Source of the DNA: JANXSS01 sp025356535
Lineage (GTDB): Bacteria > Pseudomonadota > Gammaproteobacteria > Burkholderiales > Burkholderiaceae_D
Length of the DNA: 44,895 bases
Direction of reading: 5' to 3'
Assembly: GCA_043762325.1 (NCBI GenBank)
Contig: JAYUMU010000020.1
Coordinates: 1-44,895, forward strand
The position numbers and the translations under genes are program-made. Below, in pieces: positions 16,243-24,863 of this stretch (within the stretch, counting starts at the first letter, position 1; each line of letters begins with the position of its first letter). Under the pieces are notes generated by a model. It was not told where the DNA came from, made no database searches, and saw only the letters and a list, made by a program, of their open reading frames with translations.

Positions 16243-17931
16243 GTGAAATTCCGTGCAATGTTCAACACCTCCGCAACAGGCCCGTCGCAAAACGACCTTG
16301 ATGCGGGTTCGGCGCGCGCCACCGGTGCCGACCAGGCCGGCGGCGCCACGGCGACACCCACCGCAAAAATCTCGCAGGCAGCCAGAAACGAATTTTTGCG
16401 GCTTGCCCCGATGGACGCAACCACCCGGACAATCGCGAAGCCGGTGTCGACACAGGCGCAGCACCGCGCAAGCGCGCAGGCTGATGCAGAGGCGGCGGCA
16501 GAAGCAGCGGCAGAAGCAGCGGCAGCGGCAGCGGCGGGCGACAGCGTGGGCAGGCGGGGCGACGACGAGCCGGTGCAGCGTCAGCCGCGGCGCAAAAACG
16601 TTCTGGAAATGGCGCCGATGGAGCGCGTCGAACATGCGGCCGCCCAGCACGCAGAGCGAAAGAAATTGCAGGCTGCCAGGCTCGCCGAGGAGGCGCGCAA
16701 TCCGGCCAGGCGCGCGGAGGCGCAGCGCGCCCTGGCAGCGCAACGCGAGCGCAACGCCACGCCGCTGTCGCATGAGCGCCTGGCACGCCTGCCCCCAGAC
16801 CTGATGCGGACATTGCAAGCGTTGCCGGTCGCGCCGGCCGCCGATGCGCTGCAGGCAGCGATCGCCCAGCTCTGGACTGCCTTGCAGGAAAACACGACCT
16901 ACCTTGAATCGAAATGGGAGGTGATCACCGACGACTGGGACAATCTTTTCCTGCCGCAGCAAGAGCGGGCGCAGGCCGAAGTGGTCGCCACACGCTATGA
17001 CGACATCCACCCGGTCAGGCATTCGGTGGTCGACGATCCGGTGCGCTCGGCATCCACCGGCGGGTCCCGCTATCTCAATGCGAACACGGTCGACATCGAC
17101 TGCGGCGTGCGGTTCATCGCCGCGCAAAAGCCGATGCAATCGGAAATCGCGGGGTTCCATCAGGTGCTCCTGGACAAGAACGTCGGCGTCATCGTCGACC
17201 TTACCCGCGCTTGCGAGAAAGAAAAGACGAACACCTATGCGCCGGCCGTGCACAAGTCCATGCAAGCAGCAGGCAGCAAGGTAACGGTCACCTGCGAAAG
17301 CAGTGCCGCATCGGAGGGCCGGGCACTTCAGCTCAAGCGCCTGCGAGTCGAGGAAGGTGCGCGGCATTGCGCGGTGCAGCGCCTGCATTTCAAGGAGTGG
17401 CCGGACCATGGTGTCGTCAGTCAGGCCTGCCTGATCAATATCGCCGATCTGGCCGAATCCTTCAATGCCCAGCCGGCCCGGCCAGTCGTGGTGCACTGCA
17501 TGGCCGGCGTTGGCAGGACCGGCACGCTGATCAGCTTCATGGCGGCGCGCAAGCTCTTGCGGCGCCACCTGGCCGCAGGTGGCCATGCCTGCAGTCCTGA
17601 GCGCGTGGCCAGGACGCTGATGGACGTGGTGGCAAAGGGACGTCTGCAGCGCGGACCGCAGTTCGTGCAGACCGAGGAACAATTCGGTCTTGTCATGCGC
17701 GCCCTGCTGCAGACGTTTTCGAAAGAACGCAACAGGCAAGCGCAGCAGACGGCGCCGACGGCGCACCTGCGGCAGGAGGCGAGGCGGTCAGCATGGCGTG
17801 CAAGTCGGCTTGCGCCGCTGCTGGAAAGTACGGAGGAGGACGCCGACGATGCGCCGCGGTACGACGGGCAGGAAACGGACGGCGACGACGGCCAGCGACA
17901 GCTGATTCTGTACACCGGCGCACCTACGTGA
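16243..17931 (+). CDS. Classical protein tyrosine phosphatase with Ala-rich N-terminal region (candidate effector)
   Basis: A 562-residue protein. Residues 1-230 are low-complexity and charged, with an Ala/Glu-rich stretch near 82-105 and two copies of an APM motif (starting at residues 55 and 124). The catalytic domain spans roughly 240-500 and has the full set of eukaryote-type PTP signatures: YLNAN (from 277), WPD loop EWPDHG (Trp386-Asp388), P-loop HCMAGVGRTG with Cys419 and Arg425 (C-x5-R), and VQTEEQF (Gln476, Gln480). It should hydrolyse phosphotyrosine through a Cys-phosphate. The GTG at 16243 is preferred because GAGG (16233-16236) lies 6 nt before it; the ATG at 16258 lacks a site. 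There is no signal peptide. YopH- and SptP-type injected phosphatases share this architecture of a non-catalytic N-terminus plus PTP domain. The stop codon lies in the first unit of a 13-bp tandem array. Confidence 0.9.
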   Translation: MKFRAMFNTSATGPSQNDLDAGSARATGADQAGGATATPTAKISQAARNEFLRLAPMDATTRTIAKPVSTQAQHRASAQADAEAAAEAAAEAAAAAAAGDSVGRRGDDEPVQRQPRRKNVLEMAPMERVEHAAAQHAERKKLQAARLAEEARNPARRAEAQRALAAQRERNATPLSHERLARLPPDLMRTLQALPVAPAADALQAAIAQLWTALQENTTYLESKWEVITDDWDNLFLPQQERAQAEVVATRYDDIHPVRHSVVDDPVRSASTGGSRYLNANTVDIDCGVRFIAAQKPMQSEIAGFHQVLLDKNVGVIVDLTRACEKEKTNTYAPAVHKSMQAAGSKVTVTCESSAASEGRALQLKRLRVEEGARHCAVQRLHFKEWPDHGVVSQACLINIADLAESFNAQPARPVVVHCMAGVGRTGTLISFMAARKLLRRHLAAGGHACSPERVARTLMDVVAKGRLQRGPQFVQTEEQFGLVMRALLQTFSKERNRQAQQTAPTAHLRQEARRSAWRASRLAPLLESTEEDADDAPRYDGQETDGDDGQRQLILYTGAPT

Positions 17932-18044
17932 CGCACCTACGTGACGCAACCAGGTGACGCAACCAAGTGACGCAACCAGGTGACGCAACCAGGTGACGCA
18001 ACTACGTGACGTAGCGAGGTGACGCAACCACGTGACGCAAATTC
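17928..18044. repeat. Nine tandem 13-bp repeats (consensus GTGACGCAACCAG)
   Basis: Units begin at 17928, 17941, 17954, 17967, 17980, 17993, 18006, 18019 and 18032. All start GTGACG; the most divergent is at 18006. The first unit contains the phosphatase TGA. Because 13 is not a multiple of 3 and each unit carries TGA, the array stops translation in every forward frame. There are no unique spacers, so it is not a CRISPR. It may serve in transcript-end control or simply be an unstable minisatellite. Confidence 0.9.
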
Positions 18045-18070
18045 GCAACGCCGATCCGTGACGGCGTTGC
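18045..18070. terminator. Hairpin between convergent phosphatase and outer-membrane factor genes
   Basis: GCAACGCCG (18045-18053) pairs exactly with CGGCGTTGC (18062-18070) around an 8-nt loop. It lies just after the 13-bp array and 6 bp from the end of the leftward gene, a position suited to a two-way terminator. No T-run is present. Confidence 0.5.
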
Positions 18071-18075
18071 AGCCG

Positions 18076-19590
18076 CTAGCGCGCGCTTGCCACCGGCGCC
18101 GATTGCTCGCGAATACCGCCGCCCAGCGAGCGATACAGATCGATGGCATTGGTCAGGCGCTGCAGGCGCACCTGCACCAGCGACTGCTGGGCATTGAACA
18201 GTTCACGCTGAGCGTCGAGGACGTCGAGCGAACTCGACACGCCGTTCTGGTAGCGCAGGTCGGCCAGGCGCAGCCGGTCTGCGGTGGCGTCCAGAAAGGC
18301 TTGCTGCGCAACGATCTGTTCTTCCAGCGTGCCGCGGGCAACCAGGGCATCGGCGACCTCGCGGAAGGCGACCTGGATGGTCTTTTCATAGTCGGCAACC
18401 GCCAGGTCGGTGCGCACCTGCGTCAGGCTCAGGTTGGCGCGGTTGCGGCCGGCGTCGAAGATCGGCAGCAGCAGTTGCGGGCCGAACGACCAGGTACCGG
18501 AGCCGGCATCGAACAGTCCGGACAGTGCATTGCTGGCAGTACCGAGCCCGGCCGTCAACGAAATACGCGGGAAAAACGCTGCCCGCGCCGCACCGATGTT
18601 GGCATTGGCCGAGCGCAGCCGCTGTTCGGCAGCGCGGATGTCGGGCCGGTTCGTCAGCAGGTCCGACGGCAGGCCGGCCGGAATGCCGGTGACGATCTTT
18701 TCGGATGACAGTGTCTGCGTCGGCGGCAGGGTGGCGGGCGACTGGCCGACCAGCAGCGTCAGGGCATTCTGCGCCTGCGCACGCTGGCGTGCCAGGGAAC
18801 TGACCGTGACGCGCGACGACAGCATGAGGGTTTCGGCCAGGCGCAGGTCGAGGGCCGAGGAAGCGCCGACCTCGAAGCGCTGTTTTGCCAGGTCGAACGC
18901 CTTCTGGCGACCTTCGGTGGTGCTCTGCGCCAGTGCCAACTGTTCGGCAAAGCCGCGCTCGGTCAGGTAGGCTTGCGCCACCGAGGCGATCAGGCTGATC
19001 TGCACCGACTGGCGCGCCTCGCCGGTGGCCAGGAATTGTGCCAGCGCCGCATCGTTGAGGCTGCGCACGCGGCCAAAGAAATCGAGCTCGAACGAAGCCA
19101 GGCTGAGTCCGACCTGATAACCGGTGCTGACGAAAGCCTGGCCATTGCCGCTGGCCGACAGGGCGCGGGCACGGCTGGCGCCTGCGCCCAGGTTCAGGTT
19201 GGGCAGCAGATCGGCCGACTGGATGTTGTAGAGCGCGCGGGCTTCCTCGATGCGCAGGGCGGCGCTCTTGAGATCGCGGTTGTTGGCCAGCGCCGCTTCG
19301 ATCAGTGCCTGCAGCCGGGGATCGGGAAAGAAGTCGCGCCAACCGGTGTCGATGGCGCGCAGCGCTTCGGCCTGGACATTTGCGCCCGCATCCGGAAAGG
19401 TGCCGGCCACCGGTGGCGTCGGCCGCACGAATTGCGGCGCCAGCGAGCAGCCTGCCAGCAGCGTCACCGACAGCAGCGCCGCAACCGCGGCAATCCTGGA
19501 GGCCGTGCCGCCAGCGGCCATTACGCCGCTGCCGTGGATCGGGTCATCGTTGTTGCCATATTTCGTCGTGCAGGATTCAAGCATGTCCAT
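18076..19590 (-). CDS. RND efflux outer membrane factor lipoprotein (OprM/NodT family)
   Basis: Up to 504 residues. It forms the outer-membrane channel for the AcrAB-like pump encoded just upstream. A hydrophobic signal ends in the lipobox LLAGC (Cys48 from this start), so it is a lipid-anchored trimeric channel. SLAPQFVRPTPP, the doubled helical repeats and ELDFFGRVR are typical of the family. The start at 19590 overlaps the permease stop by 14 nt and has GGAGG 3 nt upstream; ATG 19584 has better spacing to the same site. The shorter start at 19521 would give a compact signal peptide but lacks a ribosome site. It is the last gene of the adaptor-permease-channel operon. Confidence 0.93.
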   Translation of the reverse strand: MDMLESCTTKYGNNDDPIHGSGVMAAGGTASRIAAVAALLSVTLLAGCSLAPQFVRPTPPVAGTFPDAGANVQAEALRAIDTGWRDFFPDPRLQALIEAALANNRDLKSAALRIEEARALYNIQSADLLPNLNLGAGASRARALSASGNGQAFVSTGYQVGLSLASFELDFFGRVRSLNDAALAQFLATGEARQSVQISLIASVAQAYLTERGFAEQLALAQSTTEGRQKAFDLAKQRFEVGASSALDLRLAETLMLSSRVTVSSLARQRAQAQNALTLLVGQSPATLPPTQTLSSEKIVTGIPAGLPSDLLTNRPDIRAAEQRLRSANANIGAARAAFFPRISLTAGLGTASNALSGLFDAGSGTWSFGPQLLLPIFDAGRNRANLSLTQVRTDLAVADYEKTIQVAFREVADALVARGTLEEQIVAQQAFLDATADRLRLADLRYQNGVSSSLDVLDAQRELFNAQQSLVQVRLQRLTNAIDLYRSLGGGIREQSAPVASAR

Positions 19591-22500
19591 CTACCTCCGC
19601 GTGTGCCGGCGTCACCATGGGTGGCGGTGCGCCGGTCGAATTGACCTGACCCTCAACATGTCCCTCGGCCGCCGGCCTGCGCTTGCTGCTGCCCTTGAAA
19701 AGCTTGCGGACCACGACAAAGAATACCGGCACCAGGAACACCGCCAGAACGGTTGCCGTGATCATGCCGCCCATGACGCCGGTGCCGATGGCGCGCTGGC
19801 TGGCCGAACCGGCGCCGCTTGCCACTACCAGCGGCAGCACGCCCAAAATGAAGGCAAGCGACGTCATGATGATCGGCCGAAAGCGCAGGTGCACGGCTTC
19901 CAGCGTCGCTTCCACCAGCCCCATGCCTTCCGCCTGCAGGTCCTTGGCGAACTCGATGATCAGGATCGCGTTCTTGGCCGACAGGCCGATGATCGCAATC
20001 AGGCCGACCTTGAAGTACACATCGTTGGGCAGGCTGCGAAAGCTGGCGCCGAGCAGTGCGCCGAGGATACCAAGCGGCACCACCAGCAGCACCGACAGCG
20101 GTATCGAGGTGCTTTCATACAGGGCGGCGAGCACCAGGAAGACCGCCAGCAGCGACAGCGCAAACAGCGCCGGCGCCTGCGAGCCGGAGGTCTTTTCCTC
20201 GAACGACTGGCCGGTCCATTCGAAGCCGAAACCGGTAGGCAGCTGCGCGGCGAGTTTTTCCATCTCGTCGAGCGCCTCGCCGGTGCTGCGACCCGGTGCG
20301 GCGTCGCCCGAAATCTTCATCGCCGGATAGCCGTTGTAGCGCGCCAGCTGCACCGGCCCGGCAATCCAGTGCGAACTGGCGAAGGATGCAAACGGCACCA
20401 TCGCGCCCTGGGCATTGCGCACGAAGAGCTTCTGCAGGTCTTCCGGCGACACCCGCTGCGGCGCATCGGCCTGGACGATCACGCGCTGCTGGCGTCCCTG
20501 GTTCGGGAAATCGTTCACATACGATGAGCCGAGCGCGGTCGACAGCGTCGAATTGATGTCGGCAAACGACAGGCCGAGCGCATTGGCCTTGTCGCGGTCC
20601 ACATCGACCTGCAGTTGCGGCGTGTCTTCCAGGCCTTCCGGACGCACGCCTTTCAATATCGGGCTTTTTGCCGCCATGCCGAGCAGCTGGTTGCGTGCTG
20701 CCAGGAGCGCGTCATGCCCCAGGCCGCCGCGGTCCTGCAGCCGGAAGGTGAAACCGGTGGCGTTGCCGAGTTCGCGGATCGGCGGCGGATTGGCCGGGAA
20801 GATAATTGCATCCTTGATTTTCGAGAGACCGCCGAAAGCACGCGTGGCAACCGCACCGGCGGCCTGGCTGTCGTCGCGCTCGCTCCAGTCCTTCAGGGGC
20901 GTGAAGACCAGGCCGGCATTCTGGCCGCTGCCGGAAAAGCTGAAGCCGGTGACGGCAAAGATGCGGGCAATCGCCGGCTGCTGCTTGTAGTACTCCTCGA
21001 CCTGCTTCAGCACCGACAGGGTGCGGTTGGCGCTGGCGCCCGGCGGCAGCTGCACGTTGGTGATCAAAAAGCCCTGGTCTTCATTCGGCAGGAACGACGA
21101 TGGCAGGCGCACGTACAGCAGGCCCACCACGGCCACGATCAGGCCATAGACCACCATGTAGCGCCAGGCATGTTTCAGCATGCGGGCAATCAGGCCCTGG
21201 TAGCTGTCTGCGGTTTTTACGAAACCACGATTGAACCAGCCGAAGAAACCCTTTTTCTCGACATGATGACCGGCTTCCACGGGTTTCAGAAGCGTCGCGC
21301 ACAAGGCCGGCGTCAGCGTCAGCGCCATGAGCGCCGAGAACAGCATCGACGACACCATCGCCAGCGTGAACTGGCGGTAGATCGCGCCGACCGCGCCGCC
21401 AAAAAATGCCATCGGGATGAACACCGCCACCAGCACCAGCGTGATGCCGATGATGGCGCCGGTGATCTGGCCCATCGCCTTCTTGGTCGCGTCGCGCGGC
21501 GACAGGCCTTCCTGGCTCATGATCCGTTCGACGTTTTCCACCACCACGATGGCGTCATCGACCAGGATGCCGATTGCCAGCACCATGCCGAACATGGTCA
21601 GCACGTTGATCGAATAGCCGAACGCGGCCATCGAGGCGAAGGTGCCCATCAGCGCCACCGGCACCACGATGGTGGGAATGAGCGTATAGCGGATATTCTG
21701 CAGGAACAGGTACATCACCAAAAACACCAGCACGATCGCTTCGAGCAGGGTTTTCACGACTTCCTCGATCGAGATCTTGACGAACAGCGAGGTGTCGTAG
21801 GGGATGTCGTACTTCACGCCGGCCGGGAAGTATTTCGACAGCTCCTTCATCTTCGCCTTGACCAGGGTCGCCGTCTGCAGCGCGTTGGCTGTCGGCGAGA
21901 GTTGCACCGCGATTGCCGCCGTCGGACTGCCGTTCAGGCGCGCCGAGGTGGCATAGGCCTGGCCGCCGATCTCGACGCGCGCCACGTCACGCAGGCGCAC
22001 GGTCGAGCCATCCGGATTGGCGCGCAGGACGATTGCCGAAAAATCCTCGGGCGTGGCCAGCTGGCCGGTCACGACGATCGGCGCCGAAGTCTGCTGCGTG
22101 GTCGGGTTCGGCAGCTCGCCCAGGGTGCCGGAGGCGACCTGCGCATTCTGGTTGCGAATCGCCGCGGTGACGTCGGCCGGCGTCAGTTTCAGGCCCACCA
22201 GCTTGGCCGGATCGAGCCACACCCGCATGGCGCGCTCGGTGCCGAACAGCTGCGCCTGGCCGACGCCGGGCACGCGCTTGATTTCGTTCAGGACATTGCG
22301 CGAGAGGTAGTCGCCCAGCGCAATCGGGTCGAGCCGGCCATCGGTCGACGACAGCGCCGCGAACAGCAAAATGTTGCTGCGCGCCTTGGTCACCTGCACG
22401 CCTTGCTGCGTGACGGCCTGCGGCAGGCGGGCTTCGACACGCTTCAAGCGGTTCTGTACGTCGACTGCGGCCAGGTCCGGATTGGTGCCCGGCAAAAAGG

Positions 22501-22777
22501 TCACCGTGATCGTGGTCTGGCCGGTCGCTTCGCTTTGCGACTCGACATATTGCAGGCCGTCGGCGCCGTTGATTTCCTGCTCGATCAGGCTGGTGACGCT
22601 CTCGTCGAGGATCTTGGCCGATGCACCCGGATAGGTGGCGGTGACGACGATGGAAGGTGGTGCGATGGTCGGGTACTGCGACACCGGCAGCTTGGTCACC
22701 GACAGTGCGCCGCCTAGCAGAATGAACAGCGCGATGACCCACGCAAAAACCGGGCGATCGATGAAGAATTGCGCCAT
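19577..22777 (-). CDS. RND multidrug efflux permease (AcrB/MexB type, HAE1)
   Basis: A 1066-residue inner-membrane proton antiporter, the standard length for HAE1 pumps. The N-terminus MAQFFIDRPVFAWVIALFI is diagnostic. The paired intramembrane aspartates for proton relay are in GILVDDAIVVVENVERIM, and the large periplasmic loops contain GQAYATSARLNG and FPNQGRQQRV. The ribosome site AAGGAGG immediately follows the T of the adaptor's stop codon (TAAGGAGG), so translation is tightly coupled. The pump would expel hydrophobic drugs, solvents or phenolics from membrane and periplasm together with its neighbours. Confidence 0.97.
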   Translation of the reverse strand: MAQFFIDRPVFAWVIALFILLGGALSVTKLPVSQYPTIAPPSIVVTATYPGASAKILDESVTSLIEQEINGADGLQYVESQSEATGQTTITVTFLPGTNPDLAAVDVQNRLKRVEARLPQAVTQQGVQVTKARSNILLFAALSSTDGRLDPIALGDYLSRNVLNEIKRVPGVGQAQLFGTERAMRVWLDPAKLVGLKLTPADVTAAIRNQNAQVASGTLGELPNPTTQQTSAPIVVTGQLATPEDFSAIVLRANPDGSTVRLRDVARVEIGGQAYATSARLNGSPTAAIAVQLSPTANALQTATLVKAKMKELSKYFPAGVKYDIPYDTSLFVKISIEEVVKTLLEAIVLVFLVMYLFLQNIRYTLIPTIVVPVALMGTFASMAAFGYSINVLTMFGMVLAIGILVDDAIVVVENVERIMSQEGLSPRDATKKAMGQITGAIIGITLVLVAVFIPMAFFGGAVGAIYRQFTLAMVSSMLFSALMALTLTPALCATLLKPVEAGHHVEKKGFFGWFNRGFVKTADSYQGLIARMLKHAWRYMVVYGLIVAVVGLLYVRLPSSFLPNEDQGFLITNVQLPPGASANRTLSVLKQVEEYYKQQPAIARIFAVTGFSFSGSGQNAGLVFTPLKDWSERDDSQAAGAVATRAFGGLSKIKDAIIFPANPPPIRELGNATGFTFRLQDRGGLGHDALLAARNQLLGMAAKSPILKGVRPEGLEDTPQLQVDVDRDKANALGLSFADINSTLSTALGSSYVNDFPNQGRQQRVIVQADAPQRVSPEDLQKLFVRNAQGAMVPFASFASSHWIAGPVQLARYNGYPAMKISGDAAPGRSTGEALDEMEKLAAQLPTGFGFEWTGQSFEEKTSGSQAPALFALSLLAVFLVLAALYESTSIPLSVLLVVPLGILGALLGASFRSLPNDVYFKVGLIAIIGLSAKNAILIIEFAKDLQAEGMGLVEATLEAVHLRFRPIIMTSLAFILGVLPLVVASGAGSASQRAIGTGVMGGMITATVLAVFLVPVFFVVVRKLFKGSSKRRPAAEGHVEGQVNSTGAPPPMVTPAHAEVDGHA

Positions 22778-22786
22778 GCGGCCTCC

Positions 22787-24040
22787 TTAATTTGATTGCG
22801 GTTTCGGGGTGGCTGCGGTGCCGGCGTTTGCGACGCCGGCCGTTGCAGCAGGCGTCGGCACGCCGTTGGCGCCCGCCCACTGCACCGGTTTGACGGTCGC
22901 GCCGGGTTTCGCCTTCTGCAAGCCTTCGACGATGACGCGCTCGCCCGGTTTCAGGCCCGAGGTGACGATTGCCAGATTGCCCTGCGAGGCATCGGCCTTG
23001 ACCGGGCGCGCGGCGACCTTGTTGTCGGCGCCGACCACCATGACCGAGGCGCCGTCGTTGGTGCGCTGGATCGCCTGTTGCGGCACGGTCAGTGCCGCTT
23101 CATTGACCGCCTGCTCCAGCCGCGCCCGCACGTACATGCCTGGCAACAGCATGCGTCCCGGATTCGGAAACTCCGCCCGCAACGACACCGCGCCCGAGCT
23201 TTCATCGACCGTCAGATCGGAAAACAGCAAGCGCCCCGGTTGCGGATACGCCTGGCCGTCCTCGGTCACCAAGGTGACGCGGGCGGCATTCTCGCCGGCT
23301 GCCTGCAGCTTGCCGCTGCTCAGGGCGCGGCGCAGGCGCAGCACTTCGGTGCTCGACTGGGTCAGGTTGACGTAGATCGGATCGACCTGCTGCACGGTTG
23401 CCAGCGGCGTGGCTTCGCCCTGGCCCACCAGCGCGCCCTCGGTGACCTGGGCGCGGCCGATGCGCCCGGCAATCGGCGCCGTGACGGTCGCATAACCAAG
23501 ATTCAAGCCGGCGCTCTGGCGGCTCGCCGTGGCCGTTGCCAGGTCGGCGGACGCCTGCTTTTGCGCAGTCAGTGCGTCGTCGTACTCCTGCTTGCTGATG
23601 GCATTGGTGTCGACCAGCGGCTTGTAGCGTTGCACCTTCAATGCCGCCTGGGCCACATTGGCCTCGGCTTTTGCAACCGATGCCTGGGTGCTGGAGAAAG
23701 TTGCCTGCAGCGACGCCGGATCGATGCGAAACAGCACCTGGCCGGCCTTGACGTTGCTGCCTTCCTCGAAGGTACGTTTCAACACGATGCCGGGCACCCG
23801 CGCACGCACCTGGGCGACGCGGCTGGCTTCCAAGCGACCGGGCAATTCGGTCGTCAGCGCCAGCCGGGTCGGTGCAATCGTCACCACCGCGACTTCGGCC
23901 GGCGGCGGCGGCGTGCCGGCGGCAGGACCTGCAGCCGGCTTGTCGCCGCAGCCCGCAAGGATGCCGGCCGAGAACAGGATAAAGACGAGAATGACGACGG
24001 CGGGCAGTCTGGACGGCAGGGCAGGGCGGCTTGCGCTCAT
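22787..24040 (-). CDS. RND efflux periplasmic adaptor lipoprotein (AcrA/MexA type)
   Basis: A 417-residue membrane-fusion protein linking permease and outer-membrane channel. The signal peptide ends in the lipobox ILAGC (Cys31). After it come the barrel-sandwich motifs ASRVAQVRARVPGIVLKRTF and EEGSNVKAGQVLFRID, a coiled-coil hairpin (about residues 105-170), then PIAGRIGRAQVTEGALV. It is the first gene of the leftward operon, with an AcrR-like operator upstream and a divergent TetR gene. Only 9 bases separate it from the permease start. Confidence 0.96.
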   Translation of the reverse strand: MSASRPALPSRLPAVVILVFILFSAGILAGCGDKPAAGPAAGTPPPPAEVAVVTIAPTRLALTTELPGRLEASRVAQVRARVPGIVLKRTFEEGSNVKAGQVLFRIDPASLQATFSSTQASVAKAEANVAQAALKVQRYKPLVDTNAISKQEYDDALTAQKQASADLATATASRQSAGLNLGYATVTAPIAGRIGRAQVTEGALVGQGEATPLATVQQVDPIYVNLTQSSTEVLRLRRALSSGKLQAAGENAARVTLVTEDGQAYPQPGRLLFSDLTVDESSGAVSLRAEFPNPGRMLLPGMYVRARLEQAVNEAALTVPQQAIQRTNDGASVMVVGADNKVAARPVKADASQGNLAIVTSGLKPGERVIVEGLQKAKPGATVKPVQWAGANGVPTPAATAGVANAGTAATPKPQSN

Positions 24041-24105
24041 GTTTTTCTCACACGATAGGAATGATTGGAATGGCAGGAGCAGGACGGACCTGCGTTTTCG
24101 CTGCT

Positions 24106-24134
24106 ATTATAAATACATTCATGATTGTATGTAT
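24106..24134 (-). promoter_or_regulatory. Promoter -10 and AcrR-like operator for the efflux operon
   Basis: A perfect -10 box, TATAAT, reads leftward at 24111-24106, about 66 nt before the adaptor ATG. Next to it, 24113-24134 is an imperfect palindrome, ATACATtCA with TGTATGTAT as outer arms, closely resembling the known AcrR/TtgR-type site built from ATACAT and ATGTAT halves. The palindrome fills the spacer and -35 region, so repressor binding would block RNA polymerase. A good -35 hexamer is absent. Confidence 0.7.
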
Positions 24135-24142
24135 GACGTCGT

Positions 24143-24162
24143 TACCGGTGTTTTCACCGGTA
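24143..24162. promoter_or_regulatory. Perfect 8-bp inverted repeat with TTTT loop in the TetR leader
   Basis: TACCGGTG (24143-24150) and CACCGGTA (24155-24162) flank TTTT. It lies 30 nt before the ATG of the TetR gene and just beyond the operator. It may be a second operator or an RNA hairpin that tunes translation of the regulator. Confidence 0.45.
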
Positions 24163-24191
24163 TCGGGACGTTGTCGGACACGAAAGAGCGC

Positions 24192-24824
24192 ATGGCAAGA
24201 TCGACCAAGACCGAGGCGCAGGAAACCCGCAACCGCATTCTCGATGCGGCGCAGCAGGTGTTCCATGCGCAGGGCGTTTCCCGCACGTCACTCGAAGACG
24301 TGGCGCAGGCTGCCGATGTCACGCGCGGGGCGATCTACTGGCATTTCAAGAACAAGGGCGACCTGTTCAATGCGATGTCGCAGCGGGTGCGTCTGCCGCT
24401 GGAGGCGATGGTGCAGGCCAGCGGCGACGCCGGGCAAGCCGATCCGCTGGGTCAGCTGCGCAGCTCGCTTGTTCTGGTACTGCGGGAAACCGCGCTCAAT
24501 CCCCAGTCGCGGATCGTGTTCGACATCCTGTTTCTGAAGTGCGAATTCGTCGATGCGAACGGCCCGATCCGGGCGCGGCGTCAGGAAGAGTGCACCAATG
24601 CCCTGGCAAACTTCGCGCGCACGATGACCAGTGCAATCACGCGCGGCCAGTTGCCGGAAGATCTGAACGTGCCGCTGGCCTGCCGGGCACTGCACGCGAT
24701 GATGCGCGGACTGATCAACGACTGGCTGTTCATGCCGGAGAAAAGCGACCTGGCGGTGGATGCGCCGCAGCTGGTGGATGCTTGTCTGGATATGTTGCGG
24801 TATGCGCCGGGGTTGCGGGGGTAG
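24192..24824 (+). CDS. TetR family repressor of the RND operon (AcrR/TtgR type)
   Basis: A 210-residue regulator. The N-terminal helix-turn-helix reads ETRNRILDAAQQVFHAQGVS followed by TSLEDVAQAADVTRGAIYWH, which is the AcrR/TtgR/MexR-like TetR subgroup, with a C-terminal ligand domain (TetR_C_2 type). It is divergent from the adaptor gene with a palindromic operator between them, so it most likely represses both and is released by pump substrates. ATG 24192 begins at the usual distance from the helix-turn-helix; the open frame upstream runs through the adaptor's antisense strand. Confidence 0.95.
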   Translation: MARSTKTEAQETRNRILDAAQQVFHAQGVSRTSLEDVAQAADVTRGAIYWHFKNKGDLFNAMSQRVRLPLEAMVQASGDAGQADPLGQLRSSLVLVLRETALNPQSRIVFDILFLKCEFVDANGPIRARRQEECTNALANFARTMTSAITRGQLPEDLNVPLACRALHAMMRGLINDWLFMPEKSDLAVDAPQLVDACLDMLRYAPGLRG

Positions 24825-24863
24825 ATAAAAGAATGTGTCACTGAAGCTGGCCAGGCTTTATGT

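Noticed and set aside
17928..18044. CRISPR array
   Set aside because: Repeats are 13 bp, directly adjacent, with no unique spacers and no cas genes nearby.
20615..22717. 700-codon open frame opposite the AcrB-like permease
   Set aside because: Same type of antisense shadow over a clear AcrB homologue.
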